Of a stretch of 64,000 nt of DNA, positions 1-8,269 are shown piece by piece. The translations under genes and the position numbers were made by a program. Source of the stretch: an uncultured Caldilineales bacterium (lineage in GTDB: Bacteria; Chloroflexota; Anaerolineae; JAAEKA01). Within the stretch, counting starts at the first letter, position 1; each line of letters begins with the position of its first letter. The stretch is taken from assembly GCA_937907455.1 (NCBI GenBank), contig CALESQ010000013.1, forward strand, positions 1 through 64,000. Direction: 5' to 3'. The notes under the pieces were generated by a model. That model had not been told where the DNA came from. It saw only the letters and a program-made list of their open reading frames with translations, and did not search any database.

Positions 1-156
1 GTCATGGCCCTGCCCTTACCTGCTCAACTGCCAAAATCGTGAACTACTGAAATTGGCCTTCGGCGGTAGATTGGTAAATGAGTGGACCGGAAAAGTTCTG
101 CGATCAGTCTGCTAATCTGCCAGTTCACTACTATACCAGAAAAAGGAACCTGTGAT
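1..156. other. leader region upstream of aroF
   Basis: No gene was recognised in this edge segment. The last bases carry a purine-rich ribosome binding site (141-147) about 9 nt before the aroF start at 157. A reading frame that extends back to 82 has no ribosome binding site and no family similarity, so this stretch is read as leader. Confidence 0.5.
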
Positions 157-1179
157 ATGATCATCGTTATGAAAGCCGGCGCTCATGCCCACGAAATCAA
201 ACACGTCACACAGCGCATCGAAGAATGCGGCTTGCAGGTACACCTCAGCCAGGGAGCCGAACGCACCATCATTGGCATGATCGGCGACGAGCGTCCGCTC
301 GATCGGGCCATGTTCGAGGTGATGGAAGGCGTGGAGCGCACCATCAGCATTTTGCCGCCCTACAAGCTGGCCAGCCGTGAATGGCAAGCCGCCGACAGTG
401 TGGTATCGGTGGCGGGTTCCCGCATCGGCGGCCCGCACCTGTCCATCATCGCCGGGCCGTGCAGTGTGGAAAGTCGCACGCAACTGCTGGAGGTCGCCCA
501 TGCGGTCAAAGAAGCCGGGGCGACGCTGCTGCGCGGCGGCGCCTTCAAGCCGCGCAGCTCGCCGTACACTTTTCAGGGCCTGGGCGTGCAAGGGCTGGAG
601 CTGCTGGCAGAGGCGCGCGAGGCCACCGGTCTCGGCATCGTCACCGAAGTGATGGCCCCGGACAAGGTGGAGCTGGTAGCCGAATTCGCGGACATGCTGC
701 AAATCGGCGCGCGCAATATGCAAAACTACCCCTTGCTGCAAGCGGTGGGCAAGTCCAGCACGCCGGTGCTGCTCAAGCGCGGCCTGATGAGCACCATCGA
801 AGAGCTGCTGATGTCGGCTGAATACATTTTGGCCGGTGGCAACAGCCAGGTGGTATTGTGCGAACGCGGCATCCGTACCTTCGAGACCTTCACGCGCAAC
901 ACCACCGACATCAACGCCTTTCCCGCGCTCAAGCAACTCTCGCATCTGCCCGTCCTCGGTGATCCCAGCCACAGCACCGGCAAATGGCCGTTGGTGATCC
1001 CCGTAGCCCGCGCTATGATCGCCGCAGGTGCGGATGGCCTGATTGTCGAAGTCCACGCCGATCCCGAACATGCCCTATCTGACGGCGCACAAAGCCTCAA
1101 GCCGGAGCGCTTCGCCGAGTTGGTGCGTACCGCGCGACACATCGCTGAAGCGATGGGCCGGACGGTGGTGAACGGTTAA
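157..1179 (+). CDS. aroF: 3-deoxy-7-phosphoheptulonate (DAHP) synthase
   Basis: First enzyme of the shikimate pathway: it condenses phosphoenolpyruvate and erythrose 4-phosphate to DAHP in the cytoplasm. The 340-residue product has a short N-terminal ferredoxin-like/ACT-like domain (about residues 1-75) and then the TIM barrel. Visible motifs are GPCSVES near 100, AFKPRSSPY near 128, QIGARNMQN, LLKRGLMST and DPSHSTG. The layout is that of the type I-beta (Bacillus/Thermotoga-like) enzymes, where the N-terminal domain often gives feedback inhibition. The start at 157 was chosen because an aaaagga ribosome binding site lies at 141-147 and the protein then begins with the family-typical MIIVMKAGA. 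tyrA and aroA follow on the same strand, so this is a chorismate/tyrosine cluster. Confidence 0.95.
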   Translation: MIIVMKAGAHAHEIKHVTQRIEECGLQVHLSQGAERTIIGMIGDERPLDRAMFEVMEGVERTISILPPYKLASREWQAADSVVSVAGSRIGGPHLSIIAGPCSVESRTQLLEVAHAVKEAGATLLRGGAFKPRSSPYTFQGLGVQGLELLAEAREATGLGIVTEVMAPDKVELVAEFADMLQIGARNMQNYPLLQAVGKSSTPVLLKRGLMSTIEELLMSAEYILAGGNSQVVLCERGIRTFETFTRNTTDINAFPALKQLSHLPVLGDPSHSTGKWPLVIPVARAMIAAGADGLIVEVHADPEHALSDGAQSLKPERFAELVRTARHIAEAMGRTVVNG

Positions 1180-1222
1180 CAGCCGCCACTTCAGCAAGGT
1201 CGTTGAAATAGCAAGGTTCAAA

Positions 1223-1540
1223 ATGCAGCCAAAGCCCTTTTCAGCCAAAGCGCAAGCGATGATGAACAGAGCCTCTCGTGGCACTGCCGAAGATGTGGAC
1301 TATATTCTGGGGCATTTAACGCCCGACGTTACGTTGTCTGTCACCAAGCTGGTTGATTACGCGCTGGGCCTGGTCGAAAGCGACGCAGGAATCGCAAGAG
1401 CAAACTATTATCTGTTCAACGGCACACAGATACAGCGCAACTACTGCGCCTTGTTCTTCAACAGAAGAGACGACTGGCCCATCGTCAAACGAGCCTATGA
1501 GCAGGGGCTGATTGATGAAATCCAGGCGTATGCCCGCTAA
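1223..1540 (+). CDS. small conserved-looking protein of unknown function
   Basis: A 105-residue cytoplasmic protein lies between aroF (44 nt upstream) and tyrA (53 nt downstream), probably in the same transcript. It has no signal peptide or membrane segment and is mostly helical by composition. The central part, with NYYLFNGTQIQRNYCALFF and a following basic stretch, resembles short helical proteins I recall from Firmicutes and Chloroflexi, but I cannot name a family. The start is uncertain because only a weak purine stretch precedes it. Its codon use matches its neighbours, which supports a real gene. Confidence 0.6.
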   Translation: MQPKPFSAKAQAMMNRASRGTAEDVDYILGHLTPDVTLSVTKLVDYALGLVESDAGIARANYYLFNGTQIQRNYCALFFNRRDDWPIVKRAYEQGLIDEIQAYAR

Positions 1541-1592
1541 ACCTCCGCTTCAGCGTTCGTCTACTCCCTCTGCGATTGACCATTAACCGTTT

Positions 1593-2480
1593 ATGTCCTC
1601 TCTTGCCACCTCTACCATTGCCATCGCTGGCCTCGGCCTGATGGGCGGATCGCTCGGTCTGGCCCTGCGCGGGCGCGTGCAGCGGGTGATCGGCGTGGCG
1701 CGGCGCACGGCCACGCTGGAGCAGGCGCTCGCCCTCGGCGCGATTGACCTCGGCGTCAGCGACCTGCGTGGCGCGGCAGCCGCAGACATCATCGTGCTGG
1801 CCACACCAGTGAGCGTGATCCTGGCGCAAATCAACGAGCTGGGCCGGCTGGCAGCGCAGGGCGGGTTACGCCCGAACGTGATCGTCACCGACATGGGCAG
1901 CACCAAGCAGCAGATTTGCGCGGCACTCGATGCCCTGCCTGCCACCGTGCAGCCGATTGGCGGGCATCCAATGTGTGGCAAAGAAACTTCCGGCCTTGAT
2001 GTTGCCGAAGCCGCGCTCTATCACGGTGCGCCCTATGTGCTGTGCCCGCAGCCGCGCACCACGCCCGCCACAATCGCCCTGCTGCACGCCCTGATCGAAA
2101 CCATCGGTGCGCGGCCGCTCATGCTGGAAGCGCAGCATCACGACCGCGTAGCCGCGGCCATCAGCCATGTGCCCTATCTGGCGGCGTTAGCCACCTTTGC
2201 TGCGGCTGCCGAAGCAGCCGAGACCGACCCCACGGTATGGCAACTGGCTGCGGGTGGCTTTCGTTCTACTACACGGCTGGCCGGCAGCGACGAACAAATG
2301 ATGGGTGACATCCTGGCAAGCAACCGCGTTGCTGTGCTGGCCCATCTGCACCGGGTGCAAGGACAACTCGACCAGATTGCGGCCTGGCTGGAGCAAAATG
2401 ACGACGCCGCCTTGCGCACCGCCGCCACTGCCGCCCGCCGCCAGCGCAGCGAAATACTCCGCGGGAGCAGTGAGCAGTAA
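1593..2480 (+). CDS. tyrA: prephenate dehydrogenase
   Basis: Converts prephenate to 4-hydroxyphenylpyruvate with NAD(P)+ on the tyrosine branch. The 295-residue protein opens with a Rossmann nucleotide-binding motif (GLGLMGGSLG, about residues 9-18). GGHPMCGKETSG near residue 124 carries the histidine and lysine region typical of TyrA, and an all-helical dimerisation domain follows. It is a stand-alone dehydrogenase, with no chorismate mutase or ACT domain. It sits between aroF and aroA. The last codons and the stop fall inside a three-unit heptamer repeat (2464-2484), so the SSEQ tail is repeat-derived. Confidence 0.93.
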   Translation: MSSLATSTIAIAGLGLMGGSLGLALRGRVQRVIGVARRTATLEQALALGAIDLGVSDLRGAAAADIIVLATPVSVILAQINELGRLAAQGGLRPNVIVTDMGSTKQQICAALDALPATVQPIGGHPMCGKETSGLDVAEAALYHGAPYVLCPQPRTTPATIALLHALIETIGARPLMLEAQHHDRVAAAISHVPYLAALATFAAAAEAAETDPTVWQLAAGGFRSTTRLAGSDEQMMGDILASNRVAVLAHLHRVQGQLDQIAAWLEQNDDAALRTAATAARRQRSEILRGSSEQ

Positions 2481-2484
2481 GCAG
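2464..2484. repeat. heptamer tandem repeat (3 units) over the tyrA stop
   Basis: Three consecutive 7-base units of the form NRAGCAG (ggagcag, tgagcag, taagcag) run through the tyrA stop codon. Similar AGCAG-type heptamers lie at 4833-4846 and 25125-25152. Confidence 0.7.
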
Positions 2485-2537
2485 ATCAAAACCTGTCACC
2501 CTGTCACCCCCTCATCCACCTGTTCCGCAAAAGAACC

Positions 2538-3848
2538 ATGAACCTTCTCATCCACCCCACCCAAGCCCTACACGGCGATGTCATTGTGCCGGGCGACAAA
2601 TCTATCTCTCACCGCGCGGCGATGTTCGCTGCTCTGGCCGAGGGGCAAAGCCGCGTGCGCAACTTTCTGCCAGGGGGCGATTGTCTTGCCACATTAGGGG
2701 TGCTGCGCGGCCTGGGCGTGAAAATCGAAGAAAACGCACCCACTGACCTGCTGATTGATGGTGTGGGCTTGCATGGGCTGAAAGAACCTGCTGCACCGCT
2801 GGACTGCATCAACTCTGGCACCACCATGCGGCTGATGACCGGGCTGCTGGCCGGGCAAGGCTTCTTCAGCGTGCTGCATGGCAGCGCCCAACTGAGCAAG
2901 CGACCGATGGGCCGCGTGGTGGAGCCGCTGCGCCGCATGGGGGCGCTGATCTTCGGACGCGAGAACGGCAGGCTGGCCCCGCTGGCTATTCAAGGCACGG
3001 TCCTGGGCGACTTCGACCTTCCCCTGCCGGTTGCCAGCGCGCAGGTCAAATCGGCCTTGCTGTTGGCGGGGCTGTATGGCAAAGGCCTCGCCGTGGTACG
3101 CCAACCGGGGCCAGCACGCGATCACACCGAGCGGATGCTGGCGGCCATGGGCGCACCCATTCGCGTGCTTGGCTCCACCGTAATCAGTGAACGGGCGCGC
3201 CAGCCGCTCAATCCGCTGCACCTGACCGTGCCGGGTGATATCTCATCGGCCGCGTTTATCATCGCTGCGGCGCTGCTGGTGCCCAACAGCGTGGTGACTA
3301 TCCTGGGCGTGGGCGTCAACCCCACCCGCACCGGCATTCTGGATATTCTCCAGGCAATGGGAGGCGACATCACCCTGCACGCGCTGCGCCATGAGGCCGG
3401 TGAACCGGTGGCCGATTTGCTGGTGCGCTCTGCGCCGCTGCACGGCAGCGAGATCCGCGGCGATCTGATCGTGCGGGCCATTGACGAGTTGCCGATACTG
3501 GCGGTAGCGGCAACGCAGGCGCATGGCCGCACGGTGGTGCGCGACGCCGCCGAGCTGCGCGTGAAAGAAACCGACCGCATCGCCACTGTGGCCGCCGAGC
3601 TGCGCAAGCTGGGCGCGGTGATCGAAGAACTCCCCGACGGTTTTGTGATCGAAGGGCCTACCCCGCTGCACAGCGCGGTGGTGAGCAGCCACGGCGATCA
3701 TCGCCTGGCAATGGCATTGGCCGTGGCCGCGCTTAGCGCTGATGGGCCGGTGCTGGTGGAAGAAAGCGAATGCATCCCCGACAGTTTCCCCGGCTTCGAA
3801 CGTGTGCTAACCACCCTCGGCGCGCGCCTCACTCAAAGTGAGCTTTGA
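2538..3848 (+). CDS. aroA: 3-phosphoshikimate 1-carboxyvinyltransferase (EPSP synthase)
   Basis: Transfers the enolpyruvyl group of PEP to shikimate 3-phosphate to make EPSP, two steps before chorismate ends. The 436-residue protein has the expected length and two-lobed motif order: PGDKSISHRA near residue 18, NSGTTMRLMTG near 91, a QVKSALLLAGL stretch, DELPILAVAA near 315, KETDRI and GDHRLAMALA near 385. The gene follows tyrA by 57 nt, a gap filled by short CTGTCACC direct repeats. Together with aroF and tyrA it makes this a dedicated aromatic amino acid locus; aroB, C, D, E and K are not in the window. Confidence 0.96.
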   Translation: MNLLIHPTQALHGDVIVPGDKSISHRAAMFAALAEGQSRVRNFLPGGDCLATLGVLRGLGVKIEENAPTDLLIDGVGLHGLKEPAAPLDCINSGTTMRLMTGLLAGQGFFSVLHGSAQLSKRPMGRVVEPLRRMGALIFGRENGRLAPLAIQGTVLGDFDLPLPVASAQVKSALLLAGLYGKGLAVVRQPGPARDHTERMLAAMGAPIRVLGSTVISERARQPLNPLHLTVPGDISSAAFIIAAALLVPNSVVTILGVGVNPTRTGILDILQAMGGDITLHALRHEAGEPVADLLVRSAPLHGSEIRGDLIVRAIDELPILAVAATQAHGRTVVRDAAELRVKETDRIATVAAELRKLGAVIEELPDGFVIEGPTPLHSAVVSSHGDHRLAMALAVAALSADGPVLVEESECIPDSFPGFERVLTTLGARLTQSEL

Positions 3849-3871
3849 GACTCCGGGAGGGGATTGGTTTT

Positions 3872-4819
3872 TCAAAAATAAGTCTTCAGATCCATTCCTG
3901 CGTACAGGCCGGCCACTTCGTCGGCATAGCCGTTAAAGAGCAAAGTGGGGCGGCGCTTAGTCTCACCGATGCGGCGCTCGCTGCGCTGCGACCAGCGCGG
4001 ATGCGACACATCCGGGTTGACGTTGGCATAGAAGCCGTATTCGTGCGGCGCTGCCACCATCCACAGCGAAGAAGGCTCATCAGCTACCAGATCAATCTTG
4101 ACGATAGACTTGATGCTCTTGAAGCCGTATTTCCACGGCACCACCAGGCGCAAGGGCGCACCGCTCTGCGGCAACAACGATTGGCCGTATAGACCGGTAG
4201 CCAGCAGGGTGAGGTCGTTCATCGCCTCATCCAGGCGCAAGCCCTCGACATAGGGCCATTCGTACACCGGACTGCGCTGCCCGGGCAGGCGGTCAGGATC
4301 ATAGATCGTCTCGAACCGTACATAGCGGGCATCGCTGGCAGGCTCCACCTGTTCCAGCAGTTTGCGCAGTGGAAAGCCCTGCCAGGGAATCACCATTGAC
4401 CACGCCTCGACACAGCGCAGGCGATAGATGCGCTCCTCCTCACCAAAAGCCTTGAGCAGGTCCTCTATGCCAAAGGTTTTGGCATTACGCACCAGGCCGC
4501 CCACCGTTACCGTCCACGGCGCAGTGACGAAGCCCTCAGCAAGCTGGGCCACACGCTCCTTGTCCGTGGTGAACTCATAGAAGTTGTTGTAGTTGGTGAT
4601 TTGCGCGAAGCTGTTGGCGGGGTCGCCCAACTCATCCTGCAAGCCGGTCGCCGTGCTGTCGTCGCTGACCGTCGGTTGCGCGGTGGGAGCCGCAGCAGGT
4701 GCGCCGCAAGCTGCCAGAGCCACGGCACCAGCGGCCAGCACGCCCATCTGCTTCATGAACTGACGACGATTAAGATAGACGCTTTCGGGTGTGATTTCAG
4801 AGCTTTGAATCGGAATCAT
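3872..4819 (-). CDS. msrP: MsrP/YedY-like molybdoenzyme, Tat lipoprotein form
   Basis: Catalytic subunit of the periplasmic methionine sulfoxide reductase system, a sulfite-oxidase-fold molybdopterin enzyme that repairs oxidised methionines outside the membrane. The 315-residue protein begins with a twin-arginine signal (NRRQFMK, Arg18-Arg19) that ends in a lipobox (ALAAC, Cys38), followed by an Ala/Pro/Thr linker, so a Tat-exported lipoprotein is expected. YRLRCVEAWSM near residue 135 contains the cysteine that ligates molybdenum in the family. The C-terminal half has WKYGFKSIKSI and PSSLWMVAAPHEYGFYANVNP, as in YedY. The start at 4819 is set by a gaggt ribosome binding site 5 nt upstream. 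The haem partner MsrQ is not visible nearby. Confidence 0.9.
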   Translation of the reverse strand: MIPIQSSEITPESVYLNRRQFMKQMGVLAAGAVALAACGAPAAAPTAQPTVSDDSTATGLQDELGDPANSFAQITNYNNFYEFTTDKERVAQLAEGFVTAPWTVTVGGLVRNAKTFGIEDLLKAFGEEERIYRLRCVEAWSMVIPWQGFPLRKLLEQVEPASDARYVRFETIYDPDRLPGQRSPVYEWPYVEGLRLDEAMNDLTLLATGLYGQSLLPQSGAPLRLVVPWKYGFKSIKSIVKIDLVADEPSSLWMVAAPHEYGFYANVNPDVSHPRWSQRSERRIGETKRRPTLLFNGYADEVAGLYAGMDLKTYF

Positions 4820-4832
4820 GAAAAACCTCAGA

Positions 4833-4846
4833 TGAGCAGCGAGCAG
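4833..4846. repeat. heptamer tandem repeat (2 units) before msrP
   Basis: Two adjacent heptamers, tgagcag and cgagcag, lie just upstream of the msrP ribosome binding site. They match the AGCAG-type heptamers at the tyrA stop. Confidence 0.5.
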
Positions 4847-4966
4847 ACGGCCATTTGCCAGTTTTGTAGGAGTTGCTGTTATTGTAGCAAATAGATAGCG
4901 CAAGGTCTGGAAACTCGCTACCAAAGCAAGGAAGCTGTAATAGTTGCTTAAGCTCTTTGTAATAAT

Positions 4967-5136
4967 GGTTGTGTATGGATTTCGGTTGAAATGTGTTGCC
5001 ACCGAATTGAATTCGGTGTCTCAAGCCACGAAGCCCCTGCCGGGGCTTTCGGAGAGCGCCTGAGAGCGCTTCGTTCTCTGAACCGCAACCATTTATTGTC
5101 CGGCTCTTGTCATTCAACCAAAAGTCGCACACTACC
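4967..5136. mobile_element. 170-bp MITE, copy 1, with 8-bp target duplication
   Basis: A non-coding element bounded by imperfect 24-bp inverted ends (GGTTGTGTATGG... against GGTAGTGTGCGA..., sharing the inner TTGGTTGAA/TCGGTTGAA). It is flanked by a perfect direct repeat gtaataat at 4959-4966 and 5137-5144. The interior holds strong hairpins: CACCGAAT/ATTCGGTG, AAGCCCC/GGGGCTT and AGCGC/GCGCT. A second copy of identical length is at 52538-52707, with six differences by my count. No transposase is encoded, so it must be moved in trans. An AT-rich 8-bp duplication and GG ends are compatible with ISL3- or IS1595-type transposases, but this is a guess. Confidence 0.85.
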
Positions 5137-5172
5137 GTAATAATCACAAAGTAGGCGATCTGCCGGTGTTGT

Positions 5173-5186
5173 GGTACACTTGTACC
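5173..5186. promoter_or_regulatory. 14-bp palindrome upstream of the acyltransferase gene
   Basis: GGTACA-ct-TGTACC is a perfect dyad about 48 nt before the start at 5234, a plausible operator for a dimeric repressor. It could equally be chance. No clear -35/-10 pair can be fixed around it. Confidence 0.35.
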
Positions 5187-5233
5187 CTATTTACAACCTT
5201 TCCCATCCCCGTTCCAACCCCGCGAGGTGACGC

Positions 5234-7000
5234 ATGGCTTTTGGTCAGAAACGCGCCGAGTCTTTGTCCAGTGTAGACGTGGCCTGGTACCACATGGAAG
5301 ACCCGACCAACCTAATGATGATCACTGGGGTCTTTATCTTTGATACGCCGGTTGATTATGAACGGCTGGTGGAGAGGCTGAAAGTGCGCCTGACCGGACG
5401 TTTCCGGCGCTTTCGCCAGCGTGTCGTCGCCAAGCGCTCGCGCTTCGGGCGGCCTTATTGGGAAGATGATCCGCATTTCGACATTAACTCGCATATCCAC
5501 CGCATGGCCTTGCCTGCGCCAGGAGACCACGACACCTTGCAGGCCACGGTAAGTGACCTGATGAGCCTGCCGCTGGATTTCAGCCGGCCGCTGTGGCAAT
5601 TTCACCTGATCGAAGGCTACGGCGAACGCTCGGTGCTGCTGACGCGACTGCACCATACCATTGCTGACGGCATCGCCCTGGTGCAGGTGATGCTTTCCAT
5701 GACCGATCCCTCACCCGAAAGCCCCGCAGTGAAACAGGAAGCACCTGCACCGCGCAAGCCCAAAGGCTGGCAGCCACTGAACCCGGTGATGCGCCCGGCA
5801 CGCAACGCGCTGAAGTTAGGCCAACAAGGCATGAATCTGGCGCTCAAAACTGGCATGCAGGTAGCGCGCGACCCTGAGCAGCTCATCAGCATGGCGCGGG
5901 TCGGCGCGGATTTAGCCTTTACCACCGGCCGCATGTTGCTGATGGCCTCTGACCCCAAAACAGCCTACAAGGGCAAGCTGGTAGTGGGCAAACGCGCCGC
6001 CTGGTCAGACCCGGTGCCGCTGGACGAAATCAAGCTGATTGGCCGCGCCGTGGGCGGCACCGTAAACGACGTGCTGATGTCCGCCGCCGCCGGGGCCATG
6101 CGCACCTACCTCATCAGCCGCGGTGAAACGGTAGATGCGCTTAATTTCCGCGCGGTGATTCCCTATAACCTGCGCAAGCCCTCGCTGCGTATCGAGTTAG
6201 GCAACAAGTTCGGTCTGATTTTTCTCTCTTTGCCCATCGGCATTGCCAATCCGGTAGAGCGTCTGCGTGAGCTGAAACAGCGCATGGATGCGCTCAAGGA
6301 CACCACCGAACCGGTGGTCTCATTCGGCATTCTGGCGCTGATCGGTCTGATGCCCGGGCGGGTGGAAGACCTGGTCGTGGATATCTTCGGCAAAAAAGGC
6401 ACACTGGTGATGACCAACGTGCCCGGCCCGCGCGAAAAACTTTACCTGGCCGGCGCACCCATTGGCGAAATCATGTTCTGGGTGCCGCAATCAGGCCGCC
6501 TGGGGCTGGGCATCAGCATCCTCAGCTACAACAACCAGGTGATGATCGGTGTAGCCACCGACAGCCAGCTTGTGCCTGACCCGGAAGCCATCGTGGCTGG
6601 CTTTCACGCCGAGCTGGAAGCACTCAAAGTAGAGATGCGTGATCGCCTGATGGACACGGCGCGACGCTTCAACATCCCGCTGGCCGAGGATATCACTACA
6701 CCGGACGCGGCAGAAGTCGCAGCCGAACAAGGCATGATTGATTGGGAGATGGGTACAGCGCAGGCTACCGCGCCGAGCGTATCCGCACAGCACGAGCAAG
6801 CCGGACAGGATCTCACCCGTATCGAAGGGATTGGCCCCACCTACGCTGCCAAGTTGCACGCTGAAGGAATTACCACATTCGAGACCCTGGCCGCGCTGAC
6901 ACCGGCAGAACTGGCTGCACGGCTCAATGTACCTGACTGGCGCCGTCCCGACTACGCCCAGTGGATTGCCCAGGCACGGCAGATGGTGACTGCAACGTAA
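5234..7000 (+). CDS. wax ester synthase/diacylglycerol acyltransferase with C-terminal helix-hairpin-helix domain
   Basis: WS/DGAT-family acyltransferase, expected to esterify fatty alcohols or diacylglycerol with acyl-CoA for storage or surface lipids. The 588-residue protein has the catalytic HHTIADG motif (HHxxxDG) near residue 138 and the family N-terminal MEDPTNLMMITGV. NVPGPREKLYLAGAPI and VPQSGRLGLGISILSYNNQ follow in the C-terminal lobe. After the usual end of the family, at about 490, an extra segment follows. Residues about 528-588 (LTRIEGIGPTYAAKL...) look like the helix-hairpin-helix DUF4332-type domain usually seen in nucleic-acid or scaffold proteins, an unusual fusion. A gaggtga ribosome binding site at 5222-5228 fixes the start. 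Confidence 0.88.
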   Translation: MAFGQKRAESLSSVDVAWYHMEDPTNLMMITGVFIFDTPVDYERLVERLKVRLTGRFRRFRQRVVAKRSRFGRPYWEDDPHFDINSHIHRMALPAPGDHDTLQATVSDLMSLPLDFSRPLWQFHLIEGYGERSVLLTRLHHTIADGIALVQVMLSMTDPSPESPAVKQEAPAPRKPKGWQPLNPVMRPARNALKLGQQGMNLALKTGMQVARDPEQLISMARVGADLAFTTGRMLLMASDPKTAYKGKLVVGKRAAWSDPVPLDEIKLIGRAVGGTVNDVLMSAAAGAMRTYLISRGETVDALNFRAVIPYNLRKPSLRIELGNKFGLIFLSLPIGIANPVERLRELKQRMDALKDTTEPVVSFGILALIGLMPGRVEDLVVDIFGKKGTLVMTNVPGPREKLYLAGAPIGEIMFWVPQSGRLGLGISILSYNNQVMIGVATDSQLVPDPEAIVAGFHAELEALKVEMRDRLMDTARRFNIPLAEDITTPDAAEVAAEQGMIDWEMGTAQATAPSVSAQHEQAGQDLTRIEGIGPTYAAKLHAEGITTFETLAALTPAELAARLNVPDWRRPDYAQWIAQARQMVTAT

Positions 7001-7001
7001 T

Positions 7002-7026
7002 CGCGGCGCATCCCCGTTGCGCCGCG
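7002..7026. terminator. GC hairpin between convergent genes
   Basis: CGCGGCGCA and TGCGCCGCG form a perfect 9-bp stem with a 7-nt loop between the stops of the acyltransferase (+) and the 7031-8266 gene (-). There is no T-run, so termination is only inferred from position and stability. Confidence 0.5.
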
Positions 7027-7030
7027 GTGC

Positions 7031-8266
7031 TCATTCCAGAATCACTTCGTCCGGCTCGCGCCGCTGCCAGGCGGCTTGTTGAGCGCGACGCTCAACGACC
7101 AGCGCCTGCACCTGAGCGGCATCATGCAGCTCGCCGGTCATCATCTGCTTCAACTCCTCCAGTTGCAACAAAAACACTTCATCCGGGGCAGTCAGGCGGC
7201 CGTCCTGCACCGCCTCTTGTGCCGCGCCCAGTGCCCACAGCCGCGCCGCGGCCATGACCATCACCAGTGCCTCACGGCTGGGGGGCAATAGCTGCACACT
7301 TTGCTGAAGCGACTCGAACTCAGCCATGAACTGGCGGCCGCGCTTGCTGCCCAGCTCGGCGCTGATACGTGCGGCGGTCTCGGCGCGCTGTTGCGCGGCC
7401 GCCACCGGGCTGATCAGCATCGCTTCTGCCGGTTCCTGCAGGCGTGCGGCCAGCCGCTGCAACAGCGTGGCGGGAGCCTCAGCCCAGCGCGGGCTGGCTG
7501 CCTCCAGCGGCTGATCAGCCCAGCAGGCATAGGCAGCCACAAAATCCTCGAAGCGCTGGCGGAAACCGGCATCAGGCAGGGGAGCCGACCAATCACCCGC
7601 GGCCAGATAGGCAGCGACCGCCGTGTTTTGGCGCGCGGCCTGCACCAGCATCTGCATATCAAAGCGATACTGCGCCCAACCCTCACGGCCATCCACACCG
7701 GCAAAAAGCGCATCGAACAGCTCGTGATGCGACTGCGGCAACCATTCGGCCAGGCGTCGGGTGAGCTGACGCCGCGCGCTGCCCAGACCGGTCATCAGAT
7801 AGTCGCGCACGGTTAGCACTGCCTCACTGCGCGGCTCGATCTCTTCCATCACCTGCAACAAGGTGGCCTGACGCCAGGACATGGTGGCCACCCCCTGCTG
7901 CCAACTGCGGGTAGCGGCGAACACCGGCACAGCCTGCTGAAGCTGCCTCTGCAGCACCTCTTTTTGGCGACGATCAGGGGCACGGCCAAACAAACGCCAG
8001 CCAGAACCGGCATCCACCTCATCGGCGGCCACAGCTTGATCGGCTGTGGTGAGCGCGCCGGTGTTGAGATAAGCGCGGCCAGCAATACGCCGCCAGATCG
8101 GCAGGTCGTGCGGCAGCGCCACACCCCACGCGGCGTAGTGGCTGCGCAGGGCGCGCTCGGCAGATTGGCTGAGAATAGACCAGGTGAGTGGGGTCAGCAG
8201 GCCGCGCGCCAGATCATCGGCGGCTGCGCGCGACCAAAGAAAGGGGGCTTGAGGAAAAGTTACCAT
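7031..8266 (-). CDS. orphan helical protein related to the middle region of PEP synthase-like enzymes
   Basis: A 411-residue, mostly helical soluble protein. Its N-terminus (FLWSRAAADDLARGLLTPLTWSIL) and C-terminus (AARLWALGAAQEAVQDGRL, then APDEVFLLQLEEL) match the pattern of the central region in rifampin phosphotransferase/PEP-synthase-like proteins, where PLSWS and DDVFYL-type motifs occur. There is no ATP-grasp domain and no swivelling phosphohistidine domain, so phosphotransfer activity is not expected from this protein alone. It is encoded 3 nt from the HIT gene on the same strand and is probably co-transcribed with HIT and mtaB. The assignment rests on recognised patterns only; the function is unknown. 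Confidence 0.6.
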   Translation of the reverse strand: MVTFPQAPFLWSRAAADDLARGLLTPLTWSILSQSAERALRSHYAAWGVALPHDLPIWRRIAGRAYLNTGALTTADQAVAADEVDAGSGWRLFGRAPDRRQKEVLQRQLQQAVPVFAATRSWQQGVATMSWRQATLLQVMEEIEPRSEAVLTVRDYLMTGLGSARRQLTRRLAEWLPQSHHELFDALFAGVDGREGWAQYRFDMQMLVQAARQNTAVAAYLAAGDWSAPLPDAGFRQRFEDFVAAYACWADQPLEAASPRWAEAPATLLQRLAARLQEPAEAMLISPVAAAQQRAETAARISAELGSKRGRQFMAEFESLQQSVQLLPPSREALVMVMAAARLWALGAAQEAVQDGRLTAPDEVFLLQLEELKQMMTGELHDAAQVQALVVERRAQQAAWQRREPDEVILE

Positions 8267-8269
8267 GAG

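Noticed and set aside
3845..4192. Plus-strand open frame after aroA
   Set aside because: Antisense to msrP and without ribosome binding site or motifs.
4820..5002. N-terminal extension of msrP
   Set aside because: It would bury the Tat signal, and gaggt precedes the 4819 start.
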